NCBI RefSeq assembly: GCF_003515065.1
Contig: NZ_QXGH01000044.1
Span: forward strand, 1-56,311
Length of the DNA: 56,311 bases
DNA from: Nocardioides immobilis
GTDB taxonomy: Bacteria > Actinomycetota > Actinomycetes > Propionibacteriales > Nocardioidaceae
Reading direction: 5' to 3'
Shown in pieces: positions 33,651-41,426 of this stretch (its first letter is position 1; each line of letters begins with the position of its first letter). The notes beneath the pieces were generated by a model that was not told the origin of the DNA, did not search any database, and was given only the letters and a program-made list of their open reading frames with translations. The translations under genes were made by a program, and so were the position numbers.

Positions 33651-33689
33651 GAAGTCGAGATCCCTTTTTCTGCCGCCGGCGGACCTTCG

Positions 33690-34613
33690 TCACGCGGGGG
33701 CGGGCTCCGTCGCTGCTGCAGCCGCCGTGCGCTGCGCAGGGCTGCGGCGGGCGATGGCCACGCCGACGAGCGCGAGCACGCCTCCGACGTACGCCACGGG
33801 CGGCGGCGTCTCGCCGAGGAAGACCAGGGCCATGACGATCGTCAGCGGCGGCACCAGGTAGGTCGTGATGCCGAGCGAGGAAGCGGTCATGTGCCGCAGC
33901 GCGTAGGCGTACGTCGTGAAGGCGACCGCCGTGGGGAAGACGCCGAGGTAGACCAGCCAGAGCACGGACGAAACGGGTGCGTCGGCCGCCTCGGCCACCA
34001 GCGACGGGGCGAACGGCAGGCAGGTCAGCGAGCCGACGATGCACGCCAGCCAGGTGACGTGGACGGCTGAGAGGTCGGTGAGCAACGGCTTCTGCAGCAC
34101 GAGGCTCACCGAGTAGGTCACCGCGGACACCACGCAGAGCAGGGCACCGAGCAGCATCTTGCCGGAGTCGACGTCGCTGTCACCGTTGCCGGACAACCCG
34201 ATCAGGGCGACGCCGGCGAAGGCGACGAGCAGGCCGATGACCAACGGCGCGGTGAACCGCTCGCCGAGGAACGACACCGCGAGCACGGCCACGAGGACCG
34301 GGGAGACCTGCAGCAGCATCGCTGCCGTGCCGGCGTCCACCCACACCTCGCCCTGGTTGAGCGCGAGGTGGTAGATCGAGAACCACAGGATCCCGATGAC
34401 CACGATCGACACCCACTGGCGCCGGCTCGGTCGCGGCAGTCCGTGGCGCAGCGCCAGGAACGTCAGCGCGACCGCCGCCACGCCGATCCGGGCCAGCGTC
34501 AGTGGCCCGGCGGAGAAGTCGTCGGCGAGGTGGCGGATCGCGACGAACGCCGAGGCCCAGAAGACCAGGGTGGTGGCGACGGCGAGGACAGGGAGCACCG
34601 GGCGGGACTGCAC
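33690..34613 (-). CDS. EamA/DMT-superfamily transporter
   Basis: The 307-residue protein has ten predicted transmembrane helices in two homologous EamA halves (about 8-140 and 152-295), typical of drug/metabolite exporters of the RhaT/YdcZ type. Characteristic pieces are FWASAFVAIRHLADDFSAGPLTLARI and YLVPPLTIVMALVFLGETPP. Substrates of such transporters are often amino acids or metabolites and cannot be predicted here. GTG 34613 is 6 nt downstream of a TAGCGT -10 box. It lies upstream of the protease pseudogene on the same strand. Confidence 0.92.
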   Translation of the reverse strand: MQSRPVLPVLAVATTLVFWASAFVAIRHLADDFSAGPLTLARIGVAAVALTFLALRHGLPRPSRRQWVSIVVIGILWFSIYHLALNQGEVWVDAGTAAMLLQVSPVLVAVLAVSFLGERFTAPLVIGLLVAFAGVALIGLSGNGDSDVDSGKMLLGALLCVVSAVTYSVSLVLQKPLLTDLSAVHVTWLACIVGSLTCLPFAPSLVAEAADAPVSSVLWLVYLGVFPTAVAFTTYAYALRHMTASSLGITTYLVPPLTIVMALVFLGETPPPVAYVGGVLALVGVAIARRSPAQRTAAAAATEPAPA

Positions 34614-34625
34614 GCGACGACGCTA
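34614..34625 (-). promoter_or_regulatory. -10 box (TAGCGT) before the EamA gene
   Basis: On the minus strand TAGCGT (34625-34620) is followed after 6 nt by GTG 34613. Confidence 0.45.
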
Positions 34626-34693
34626 CGGCCCACCACTGACATCCGTCGCGCGGTTTTCGGTCACCTCACCGCGACTTGCCGCCAGGCGGATAG

Positions 34694-34746
34694 TCCCTGA
34701 CGTTCCTGTCGTCGTACAGCAGGAACAACGACAGAATCGTCAGGGA
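34694..34746 (-). terminator. Large imperfect inverted repeat downstream of regX3
   Basis: Arms of 19 nt (34694-34712 and 34728-34746) match at 17 positions around a 15-nt loop, 30 bp past the regX3 stop. It is the likely senX3-regX3 terminator. Its moderate GC and long loop are unusual for this window. Confidence 0.6.
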
Positions 34747-34775
34747 GTACCCCCAATTCGGCCCTTCAGCGCGAC

Positions 34776-35453
34776 TCAGACGTCGAGCTTGTAGCCCAGG
34801 CCGCGCACGGTGACGAGGTACTTGGGCTCGCTCGGCTCGGGCTCGAGCTTGGCGCGCAGCCGCTTCACGTGGACGTCGAGGGTCTTGGTGTCGCCGACGT
34901 AGTCGGAGCCCCAGACCCGGTCGATGAGCTGACCACGGGTGAGCACCCTGCCCGGGTTGCGCAGGAACATCTCGAGGAGCTCGAACTCCTTGAGCGGGAG
35001 GCGCTGCTCCTCGCCGTCGACCGTCACCACGTGCCGCTCGACGTCCATCCGGACCGGTCCGGCCTCGAGGGTGTCGGGGAGCAGGTCGGGCTCGTGGCCA
35101 CGGCGCTGGACGGCGCGGATCCGGGCGACCAGCTCGCGGGGGGAGTACGGCTTGGTGACGTAGTCGTCGGCGCCGAGCTCGAGCGCGACCACCTTGTCGA
35201 CCTCGTCGTCCTTGGCGCTGACGACGATGATCGGCACGTTCGACGTCTGCCGGATGGTGCGGCACACCTCGGTGCCGGGGATGCCCGGGAGCATCAGGTC
35301 CAGCAGCACGATGTCCGCGCCGTTGCGGTCGAACTCGATGAGCGCCGCGTTGCCGTCGGCAGCGATCGCCACCTCGAAGCCTTCCTTGCGGAGCATGTAG
35401 GCGAGGGCGTCGCTGTAGCTCTCTTCGTCTTCGACGACGAGTACCCGTGTCAC
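34776..35453 (-). CDS. regX3: Response regulator RegX3 (phosphate control)
   Basis: RegX3 is the OmpR/PhoB-type regulator of the actinobacterial phosphate response. The 225-residue protein has the receiver acidic pair Asp9/Glu10, phospho-acceptor Asp52 in VLLDLMLPG and Lys101, then a winged-helix domain (about 130-225) ending VRGLGYKLDV. The start overlaps the senX3 stop as GTGA. Phosphorylated RegX3 should bind the PHO box at 36734-36755 between senX3 and phoU. Confidence 0.95.
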   Translation of the reverse strand: MTRVLVVEDEESYSDALAYMLRKEGFEVAIAADGNAALIEFDRNGADIVLLDLMLPGIPGTEVCRTIRQTSNVPIIVVSAKDDEVDKVVALELGADDYVTKPYSPRELVARIRAVQRRGHEPDLLPDTLEAGPVRMDVERHVVTVDGEEQRLPLKEFELLEMFLRNPGRVLTRGQLIDRVWGSDYVGDTKTLDVHVKRLRAKLEPEPSEPKYLVTVRGLGYKLDV

Positions 35454-36670
35454 GGGCGTTCCTCCTGATCATCTGGGCGGTCCGCATCGCCGGCGGTGTG
35501 CGCCAGCACGGGGACCGTCTCGGCGACGGGGAGCATGGACAGCTCCTCGTCGTACGCCGCATGGTGGGGGAGGGTGAGGGTGAACGTCGACCCCTGCCCC
35601 TCCACCGACCACACGCGTACGTCGCCACCATGGGTGGCGGCGACGTGCTTCACGATCGACAGGCCGAGCCCGGTGCCGCCCGTCGAGCGGTGGCGGGCCG
35701 GGTCGACGCGGTAGAACCGCTCGAAGATCCGGTCGATCTCGTCCTTGGGGATGCCGATGCCCTGGTCGACCACCGAGATCTCGACGTACCCGTCGACGAT
35801 CCTGGTCGTGACCAGGACCTTCGAGCCGGGCTCGGAGTAGTGGACGGCGTTCGCGACCAGGTTGGCGACGGCGGCGGTGACCTGCTCCTCGTTGCCGAGG
35901 ACGGTGATGCCGGGCTGACCCTCGACCAGCACCTTGATGTCCTTCGCGCCGGCATCCATCGCGCTGGTGTCGACGGCCACCGTGGTGACCTCGTCGAGCT
36001 CGACCGGCTCCGGCGACTCGAGCGGCTCGTCGCCCTGGAGGCGGGAGAGCTCGATGACCTGCTGGACCAGGTGGGCCAGCCGGTCGCTCTCGGTCAGCAT
36101 CCGGTTGGCGAACCGGTGCACGGCCTCCGGGTCCTCGGACGCGTCCTGCACCGCCTCGGCCAGCAGCTTGATGGCGCCCACGGGCGTCTTCAGCTCGTGC
36201 GACACGTTGGCCACGAAATCCCGCCGGACGGCCTCGACCCGCCGCTCACGGGTGCGGTCCTCCACGAGGGCGAGGACCAGCCGGGAACCCAGCGGCGCGA
36301 CCCGGGCGCTCACGTTGCGCGGCGGTCCCGACTGCCGGTTGACGATCAGCTCGGTCTCCCGGATCTGCCCGTCGCGTCGTACCTCGCGGACCAAGGTGCT
36401 GAGCTCCTCGGAAACCAGGCTGGAGCCCCGGACGAACCCCATGGCGAACGCCGGGGCGGACGCCTTGACGACGACGTCATGGTCGTCGACGACGACCGCG
36501 CTGCTGCGCAGCACGGAGAGCACGGTGGCGACCCCGGGCGGCACCAGGGGCTCCTCCGCGGGCGGCCGCCGGTGCTGCTGACGGTCCGAGATCTGCCAGG
36601 CGAGCACCGCTCCGCCCGCCACGAGGGAACCGAGCACCCCGGCCAGGAGGGCCTGCGTCGTCGGATCCAC
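35450..36670 (-). CDS. senX3: Sensor histidine kinase SenX3
   Basis: The 406-residue kinase has one obvious N-terminal membrane segment at about 5-27, a PAS-like region (50-140), the phospho-acceptor His158 in VANVSHELKTP, and the N, G1 (DQGIGIP) and G2 (GGTGLGL) boxes of the HATPase domain. SenX3 responds to phosphate through PhoU and the Pst system rather than by a large sensor domain. GTG 36670 was chosen because the frame upstream is long but unlike SenX3. It is divergent from phoU and cotranscribed with regX3. Confidence 0.94.
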   Translation of the reverse strand: MDPTTQALLAGVLGSLVAGGAVLAWQISDRQQHRRPPAEEPLVPPGVATVLSVLRSSAVVVDDHDVVVKASAPAFAMGFVRGSSLVSEELSTLVREVRRDGQIRETELIVNRQSGPPRNVSARVAPLGSRLVLALVEDRTRERRVEAVRRDFVANVSHELKTPVGAIKLLAEAVQDASEDPEAVHRFANRMLTESDRLAHLVQQVIELSRLQGDEPLESPEPVELDEVTTVAVDTSAMDAGAKDIKVLVEGQPGITVLGNEEQVTAAVANLVANAVHYSEPGSKVLVTTRIVDGYVEISVVDQGIGIPKDEIDRIFERFYRVDPARHRSTGGTGLGLSIVKHVAATHGGDVRVWSVEGQGSTFTLTLPHHAAYDEELSMLPVAETVPVLAHTAGDADRPDDQEERP

Positions 36671-36733
36671 AGTTTCGATGGTACGGCGACGCGCCGTGCC
36701 GACTGCGAATCGCGGACCCCGGACAACTGAGAA

Positions 36734-36755
36734 GTTCACTGCCCGTTCACCGTGA
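36734..36755. promoter_or_regulatory. PHO box (two 11-bp direct repeats starting GTTCAC)
   Basis: GTTCACTGCCC and GTTCACCGTGA lie head to tail, matching the 11-bp GTTCACC-type direct repeats bound by PhoP/RegX3 proteins in Actinobacteria. They are 64 bp upstream of senX3 and 39 bp upstream of phoU. Confidence 0.75.
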
Positions 36756-36781
36756 TCCCCCGATCGGACAACTGGCCGATC

Positions 36782-36793
36782 TACCCTGAAGAC
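36782..36793 (+). promoter_or_regulatory. -10 box (TACCCT) before phoU
   Basis: TACCCT at 36782-36787 precedes ATG 36794 by 6 nt and follows the PHO box by 26 bp, a good place for RegX3 activation. It supports the 36794 start. Confidence 0.5.
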
Positions 36794-37453
36794 ATGCGCG
36801 AGGCCTACCACGACCAGCTCGACTCGATCTTCGACGACCTCGGCGGAATCTGCCGGCGCGTCCAGGTCGCGGTCGGGCTCGCAACCCAAGCCCTGATGAC
36901 CGGTGACTCCGCCCTTGCCGAGCGGGTGATCAGCGAGGACATCGAGATCGACCGGGCCCGCGAGCGGGTCGAGGAGTCCGGGTTCAGCCTGCTCTCACTG
37001 CAGCAGCCGGTCGCCGGCGACCTGCGCACGATCGTCGCCGCGCTGCGGATGGTGAGCGAGCTCGAGCGGATGGGTGACCTCTCGGTCCACGTCGCGAAGG
37101 TCGCCCGGCTGCGGGTGCCCGACATCGCGGTGCCGGACGACGTCCGGCCGACGATCGAGCAGATGGCCACCGTCGCCGAGGACATGGTGTCCCGCGTGTG
37201 CGACGTGATCATCAGCCGCGACGTCGAGGCCGCCATCGCGCTCGGCAAGGACGACGAGGAGATGGACGGCCTGCGCCGCCGCAGCTTCTCCGAGCTGCTC
37301 TCCGACGACTGGAGCCACGGGGTCGAGGCCGCCGTCGACATCGCCCTGCTCGGCCGCTACTACGAGCGGATCGCCGACCACGCGGTGTCGATCGCCAACC
37401 GGGTGATCTTCGTGGTCACCGGCCACAACCCGGCCGCGCTCGCCGAGCAGTAA
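36794..37453 (+). CDS. phoU: Phosphate system regulator PhoU
   Basis: PhoU links the Pst phosphate transporter to the SenX3-type kinase and dampens the Pho response when phosphate is ample. The 219-residue all-helical protein holds the two PhoU metal-binding repeats (ERMGDLSVHVAKVAR near 93-107 and YYERIADHAVSIANRV near 193-208). ATG 36794 is chosen over an earlier frame start since it gives the normal MREAYHDQLDSI N-terminus. It is divergent from senX3 and ends 6 bp from gpm. Confidence 0.95.
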   Translation: MREAYHDQLDSIFDDLGGICRRVQVAVGLATQALMTGDSALAERVISEDIEIDRARERVEESGFSLLSLQQPVAGDLRTIVAALRMVSELERMGDLSVHVAKVARLRVPDIAVPDDVRPTIEQMATVAEDMVSRVCDVIISRDVEAAIALGKDDEEMDGLRRRSFSELLSDDWSHGVEAAVDIALLGRYYERIADHAVSIANRVIFVVTGHNPAALAEQ

Positions 37454-37459
37454 GGCGCG

Positions 37460-38206
37460 TCAGCGGCCCTGGTTGGCAACCGCTGCGGCAGCGGCCGCGG
37501 CGGCCTCCGGGTCGAGGTACGTGCCGCCCTTGGTGACCGGCTCGAGGGTGTCCTCGTCGAGCTCGTAGACCAGGGGCATGCCGGTCGGGATGTTCAGGCC
37601 GGCGATGTCGGCGTCGCTGATCTGGTCGAGGTGCTTCACGATCCCGCGCAGGCTGTTGCCGTGCGCGGCGACCAGCACCGTGTGCCCGGCGCGCAGGTCG
37701 GGGACGATGCCGCCGTCCCAGTAGGGGAGCAGCCGGGCGATGACGTCCTTGAGGCACTCGGTGCGCGGCATCTCGTCGCCGAGGTCGGCGTAGCGCGGGT
37801 CACCCACCTGCGAGAACTCGTCGTCGTCGGCGAGGGCCGGCGGGGGTACGTCGAACGAGCGGCGCCAGAGCATGAACTGCTCCTCGCCGTACTCGTCGAG
37901 GGTCTGCTTCTTGTCCTTGCCCTGCAATGCGCCGTAGTGGCGCTCGTTGAGGCGCCACGACCGCCGGACGGGGATCCAGTGCCGGTCGGCGGCGTCGAGC
38001 GCCAGGGTCGCGGTGTTGATCGCGCGGCGCTGGAGGCTGGTGTGCAGCACGGTCGGCAGCAGGCCGGCAGCGGCGAGCTGCTCGCCACCTCGGACCGCCT
38101 CGGCGCGGCCCTTCTCGGTGAGGGCCACGTCGACCCAGCCGGTGAACAGGTTCTTCGCGTTCCACTCGCTCTCGCCGTGGCGGAGCAGGATCAGCGTGTG
38201 GGTCAT
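37460..38206 (-). CDS. gpmA: 2,3-bisphosphoglycerate-dependent phosphoglycerate mutase
   Basis: The glycolytic enzyme interconverts 3- and 2-phosphoglycerate. The 248-residue protein has LILLRHGESEWN with phospho-acceptor His10, LNERHYGALQG near 85-95, and VAAHGNSLRGIVKHL near 179-193. A short alanine-rich tail ends it. ATG 38206 gives the family N-terminus; the frame upstream is a shadow. The same neighbourhood as in mycobacteria (gpm1-senX3-regX3) is seen with changed order. It follows the lipoprotein gene by 17 bp. Confidence 0.96.
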   Translation of the reverse strand: MTHTLILLRHGESEWNAKNLFTGWVDVALTEKGRAEAVRGGEQLAAAGLLPTVLHTSLQRRAINTATLALDAADRHWIPVRRSWRLNERHYGALQGKDKKQTLDEYGEEQFMLWRRSFDVPPPALADDDEFSQVGDPRYADLGDEMPRTECLKDVIARLLPYWDGGIVPDLRAGHTVLVAAHGNSLRGIVKHLDQISDADIAGLNIPTGMPLVYELDEDTLEPVTKGGTYLDPEAAAAAAAAVANQGR

Positions 38207-38223
38207 GGATCGGTGGTGCGGGC

Positions 38224-38853
38224 TCAGTGCCCGCCCTCCTCCTCGGGGGCCTCGGTGGCGTGGTCGCAGAGATAGGTGGCGTCGGTCCCCTCGTCGTGCG
38301 CCTCTGCGTCGGTCTCCTCGGCAGCGTGCGACTCCTCGCCCTCCTCGGCGGCCGCCTCGCCGCCGGGGACCTCGATGTCGGCGTACTGGCCGCACGCCTT
38401 CACCACGGGCACCTCGAGGGTGACGACCTCGGTGGTGGAGAAGGCGTAGGTGAGCGAGACGAAGTCTCCGGCGGTGAAGTCGCCCGTGAGGAGGATCGGC
38501 TCGACGCTGTCGCTCGCGAGGTTGATGCCCTTGTTGGGCGCGACCTCGATCCTGGGGAGCTTGCCGTCCACCTGCACGGTGTCGCCCTCGCCCTCGATCC
38601 CGGTGAGCGTGGCCGGCGCGTCGGCGTCGTTGTCGTTGTCGTTGTAGACCAGCGTGCCGATGAGCCGGCCGTGTCCGTCGGCCGAGGCGAGCACCCGCGC
38701 ACCGAGCACGTCGACGTCCGCCTCGCGGTTGTTGACGCCGGCGGCGATGGTGTTGACCCGATCGGTCGGGTAGTCGAAGCCGCAGGACGTCAGCGCGGCA
38801 CCCAGGGGCAGCAGCACCGCGACGAGAGTCGCGGTCGGGCGTCGTTGGAGCAT
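38224..38853 (-). CDS. Putative lipoprotein, LpqE-like
   Basis: The 209-residue protein has a signal peptide with lipobox LTSC (cysteine 24), so it is a surface lipoprotein. The mature domain of about 130 residues (ADVDVLGARVLASADGHGRLIGTLVYND...) resembles the mycobacterial LpqE family, a beta-sandwich similar to copper chaperone-like domains. An acidic His/Glu-rich tail (EEGEESHAAEETDAEAHDEG) could bind metal. It probably heads a transcript running into gpm. The function is uncertain. Confidence 0.75.
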   Translation of the reverse strand: MLQRRPTATLVAVLLPLGAALTSCGFDYPTDRVNTIAAGVNNREADVDVLGARVLASADGHGRLIGTLVYNDNDNDADAPATLTGIEGEGDTVQVDGKLPRIEVAPNKGINLASDSVEPILLTGDFTAGDFVSLTYAFSTTEVVTLEVPVVKACGQYADIEVPGGEAAAEEGEESHAAEETDAEAHDEGTDATYLCDHATEAPEEEGGH

Positions 38854-38966
38854 TCGGCGGGCCTCCGCAGGTGATCGGTGGTCACGGAAAAGGGGCGCTC
38901 GCGAGGAGCGGGGTCACTCTAGTGCCTCCGGCGCCGGGCGGGCCGGGCGGTCCGTCCACCGTGCCC

Positions 38967-39926
38967 TCAGGACTCCGACAGGCCGACCTTGGCGCCGAAG
39001 AACGCGAGCAGCACGACGATGACGATCGTGTAGAGGCTCGAGAGCATCAGCAGGCGGGTCGCGCCCAGCTTGAGACCGAGCTTGAGCGGCAGGTAGGTCC
39101 AGCCGTCCTCGTGGTCGGCCACCAGACCCCAGACGGCACGCGTGAAGTGCACGCCGATGCCGAGCAGCGCGGCGAGGACGGTGATCGCCGTCTCCGGGGG
39201 ATCGCCGACGGCCTGGCCACCCCAGCCGCCGTAGGAGAGGTACGCCGGGAGCATGCCGAACGAGATCGCCCAGGTGACCCACGAGAGGAAGCCGGTGCGC
39301 AGGATGACGTTGCCGAGCAGGCCGACGCAGAGGGACACCAGGTAGATCGCGCCGGCGGTGATGCCGGTGGTGATCGACAGGGGCACCAGGATCAGGGCGG
39401 CGACGACGATCGCGTACCAGGCGGCGCCGGGATCCAGGCGGCCGTCGCCGATCGGCTTGCCGGGCGTGCGGTGGGCCGCGTCGCGCTCGCGGTCGACGAT
39501 GTCGTTGTGCCAGCCGAGGATGGTCTGGCCGACCAGCACGGTCAGGAGCACGACCGCCGACTCCTTGGCAGGACGGCCGGCCAGGGCCGCGACCCCGCCC
39601 ATCGCGAGCGCGGTGACGATCGCCTGCTTGGCGTGGGCGGCCTGGAGCAGGAGCAGCGGGGTCCACTGCAGCGAGGCGAAGAAGCCGCGGGACGGGCGCT
39701 GCTCGTCGCCGTCCTCGACGGACCCGTCCGCGACAGGCTCGCCGTCCTCGTCGTACTCCTCGTAGTCCGCGGCGGCGGCGTCTAAGTCCTCGACGTCGTC
39801 CTCGTCGGCCGTGCCGTCGAGCGGCTCGTCAGCGACGTCGACGTCGGCCGTCTTGTCGGCCGTCTCCTCGGCCTCGACGTCCTCGTCGACGTGCTCGGGC
39901 GCGCCCTCGTCGCGGTCCACTCCCAT
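38967..39926 (-). CDS. UbiA-family prenyltransferase with acidic N-terminal extension
   Basis: The 319-residue membrane protein has about eight transmembrane segments from residue 90 on and the prenyl-diphosphate-binding motif NDIVDRERD at 141-149. UbiA enzymes prenylate quinone, heme or lipid headgroup acceptors; the acceptor here is unknown. The second aspartate-rich motif is less clear (VADHEDGW near 271-278). Residues 1-77 form a strongly acidic low-complexity tail, mostly Asp, Glu, Ala and Val, not usual in the family. ATG 39926 is preferred to an earlier frame opening and has a possible AATACT -10 box 7 nt upstream. Confidence 0.85.
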   Translation of the reverse strand: MGVDRDEGAPEHVDEDVEAEETADKTADVDVADEPLDGTADEDDVEDLDAAAADYEEYDEDGEPVADGSVEDGDEQRPSRGFFASLQWTPLLLLQAAHAKQAIVTALAMGGVAALAGRPAKESAVVLLTVLVGQTILGWHNDIVDRERDAAHRTPGKPIGDGRLDPGAAWYAIVVAALILVPLSITTGITAGAIYLVSLCVGLLGNVILRTGFLSWVTWAISFGMLPAYLSYGGWGGQAVGDPPETAITVLAALLGIGVHFTRAVWGLVADHEDGWTYLPLKLGLKLGATRLLMLSSLYTIVIVVLLAFFGAKVGLSES

Positions 39927-40138
39927 GGCGAGCAGTATTGACCACGGGCCCGCGCCGTGCAGGCGGTCGGGCCGAGTGTCGTTCCCCGATTCGCCCGGCG
40001 ACCCGGCTGCTGTGAGGTTGCCCACCACACGAGTGGGCGTCTGTCAAGACCTCGATTACGCCCCTGACCTGCGCAAACGCTTTCTGAGGAGAACCTGAGT
40101 CGTGGTAAGATAGCCGCCTAGGAAGGGGTTCATCACAT

Positions 40139-40624
40139 ATGACTTTCACCGTCGGCGAAACGGTCGTTTATCCCAATCACGGGGCCGCTGTCATCGAGGA
40201 CATCGAGATGCGGACGATCAAGGGAGAGGAACGGCAGTACCTCGTACTTCGGATCGTAGCCCAGCAGGATCTGGTTGTTCGGGTCCCTGCCTGCAACCTG
40301 GATCTGGTCGGAGTTCGCGACGTCGTCGACAAGGAGGGACTGGACCGCGTGTTCGGTGTTCTTCGTGCCGAGCACGTCGAGGAGCCCACCAACTGGTCGC
40401 GCCGTTACAAGGCCAACCTGGAGAAGCTGCACAGCGGCGACGTCATGAAGGTTGCCGAGGTCGTCCGCGACCTGTGGCGCCGCGAGCGTGACCGTGGCCT
40501 GTCCGCCGGCGAGAAGCGGATGCTCGCCAAGGCGCGGCAGATCCTGGTCTCCGAGCTGGCCCTGGCCGAGCACACCAACGAGGACAAGGCAGAGACCATC
40601 CTCGACGAGGTCCTCGCCAGCTGA
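40139..40624 (+). CDS. carD: CarD-family RNA polymerase-binding regulator
   Basis: CarD stabilises RNA polymerase open complexes at rRNA and many other promoters in Actinobacteria. The 161-residue protein has the N-terminal RNA polymerase-interaction Tudor-like domain (FTVGETVVYPNHGAAVIEDI) and the helical DNA-binding domain with the conserved tryptophan in PTNWSRRYKAN near 83-93. AGGAAGGGG precedes ATG 40139 by 11 nt, and a TAAGAT -10 box lies near 40104. Unlike many neighbours it has a clear 5' leader and ribosome binding site. A textbook terminator follows. Confidence 0.97.
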   Translation: MTFTVGETVVYPNHGAAVIEDIEMRTIKGEERQYLVLRIVAQQDLVVRVPACNLDLVGVRDVVDKEGLDRVFGVLRAEHVEEPTNWSRRYKANLEKLHSGDVMKVAEVVRDLWRRERDRGLSAGEKRMLAKARQILVSELALAEHTNEDKAETILDEVLAS

Positions 40625-40635
40625 TTCGATCACTC

Positions 40636-40675
40636 ACGATGCCTCCGTCCGCCAGGGCGGGGGCATCGTCTGTTT
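40636..40675 (+). terminator. Rho-independent terminator after carD
   Basis: A 12-bp stem (ACGATGCCTCCG with its complement, one G-T pair) with a 10-nt loop is followed by CTGTTTT. This is the clearest intrinsic terminator in the window. Confidence 0.88.
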
Positions 40676-40698
40676 TCGTCGGTTCTACGGTCTGTGCG

Positions 40699-40710
40699 TA
40701 TTTTTGGCTA
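40699..40710 (+). promoter_or_regulatory. -10 box (TATTTT) before the IspD-like gene
   Basis: TATTTT at 40699-40704 lies 6 nt before GTG 40711, just after the carD terminator. It supports GTG 40711 over a frame start at 40639 that would overlap the terminator. Confidence 0.45.
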
Positions 40711-41289
40711 GTGACACCCGAGCCGTACGACGACGAGACCGGCGAGGCGCTGCGCCCGATGGGCCTCGTCCTCGACGACGACCGTGGGTCGCTGCCGTAC
40801 CACCTCGTGCACGGCGAGGCGCTGGTCGCGGCCGCCGCCTGGGCGATGGGGGAGGCCGGCGTCGACCTGGTCGACGTGACCGTGCCGTGGTCCGTGGTCA
40901 CCGACCTCGGCCGTCCGCTGGTGCTGCACGACCCGTTGTGCCCGATGACACCGGCGGAGTTCATCGCCGAGTGCGTGCAGGTCGCCGTCGCCCGGGACGT
41001 GGTGACGGTCGGCGTCCGGCCGGTCACCGACACCGTCAAGCGGGTGACGGAGGGCCGTCTCGGTCAGACCGTCGACCGTGACGGGCTGGCCGCTGTGTGC
41101 TCGCCGGTCGTGCTGCCGGCACGCGTGGTCGCGGAGCTGTCGGCCCAGCCCGCGGGTGACTTCGTCGCGCTCGTGACCGCCCTGCGTTCGTCGTACGACG
41201 TGGTGCTGCTGGAGGCGCCGCCCGCCGCGCGCCGGGTGTCCTCCGACGACGACCTCCGGGTCCTCGAGGCGCTCACCGAACCCCGCTGA
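40711..41289 (+). CDS. IspD-like paralogue without the nucleotide-binding loop
   Basis: The 192-residue protein resembles the later part of IspD cytidylyltransferases: VRPVTDTVKRVTEGRLGQTVDRDGLAAVCSPVVLPARVV corresponds to the PVxDTIK...DR..L...QTPQ.F region, and VSSDDDLRVLEAL to the late DD.xxE segment. The N-terminal GSGxR...K loop that binds CTP is absent and the QTPQ motif has become CSPV. Catalysis is therefore unlikely; a regulatory or scaffold role is possible. It converges on the true ispD across a nested palindrome. Confidence 0.6.
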   Translation: MTPEPYDDETGEALRPMGLVLDDDRGSLPYHLVHGEALVAAAAWAMGEAGVDLVDVTVPWSVVTDLGRPLVLHDPLCPMTPAEFIAECVQVAVARDVVTVGVRPVTDTVKRVTEGRLGQTVDRDGLAAVCSPVVLPARVVAELSAQPAGDFVALVTALRSSYDVVLLEAPPAARRVSSDDDLRVLEALTEPR

Positions 41290-41294
41290 GCCCG

Positions 41295-41421
41295 CGAAGT
41301 GTCAACGTTGGTCGCGCGAAGTGTCGATGTTGGTTGTTCGAGGTGTCACACCTCGAACAACCAGCCCTGACACTTCGGCGTGCCAAGGTCGACACTTCGC
41401 GCGACCAACCCTGACACTTCG
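41295..41421. repeat. Nested CGAAGTGTC palindromes between the IspD-like gene and ispD
   Basis: The outer arms have a perfect 21-bp match (41307-41327 with 41389-41409), extended after a 2-nt internal loop by 10 bp (41295-41304 with 41412-41421). Inside lies a second perfect hairpin with 16-bp arms around C41347. CGAAGTGTC/GACACTTCG and GTTGGTC/GACCAAC units recur as at 13715. It could end transcription from both sides or extrude as a cruciform. Confidence 0.8.
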
Positions 41422-41426
41422 GCGAG

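Noticed and set aside
40639..40710. N-terminal extension of the IspD-like protein
   Set aside because: It would begin inside the carD terminator stem and overlap the -10 box.
41295..41421. CRISPR array
   Set aside because: Units are inverted, unevenly spaced and few, with no unique spacers and no cas genes nearby.
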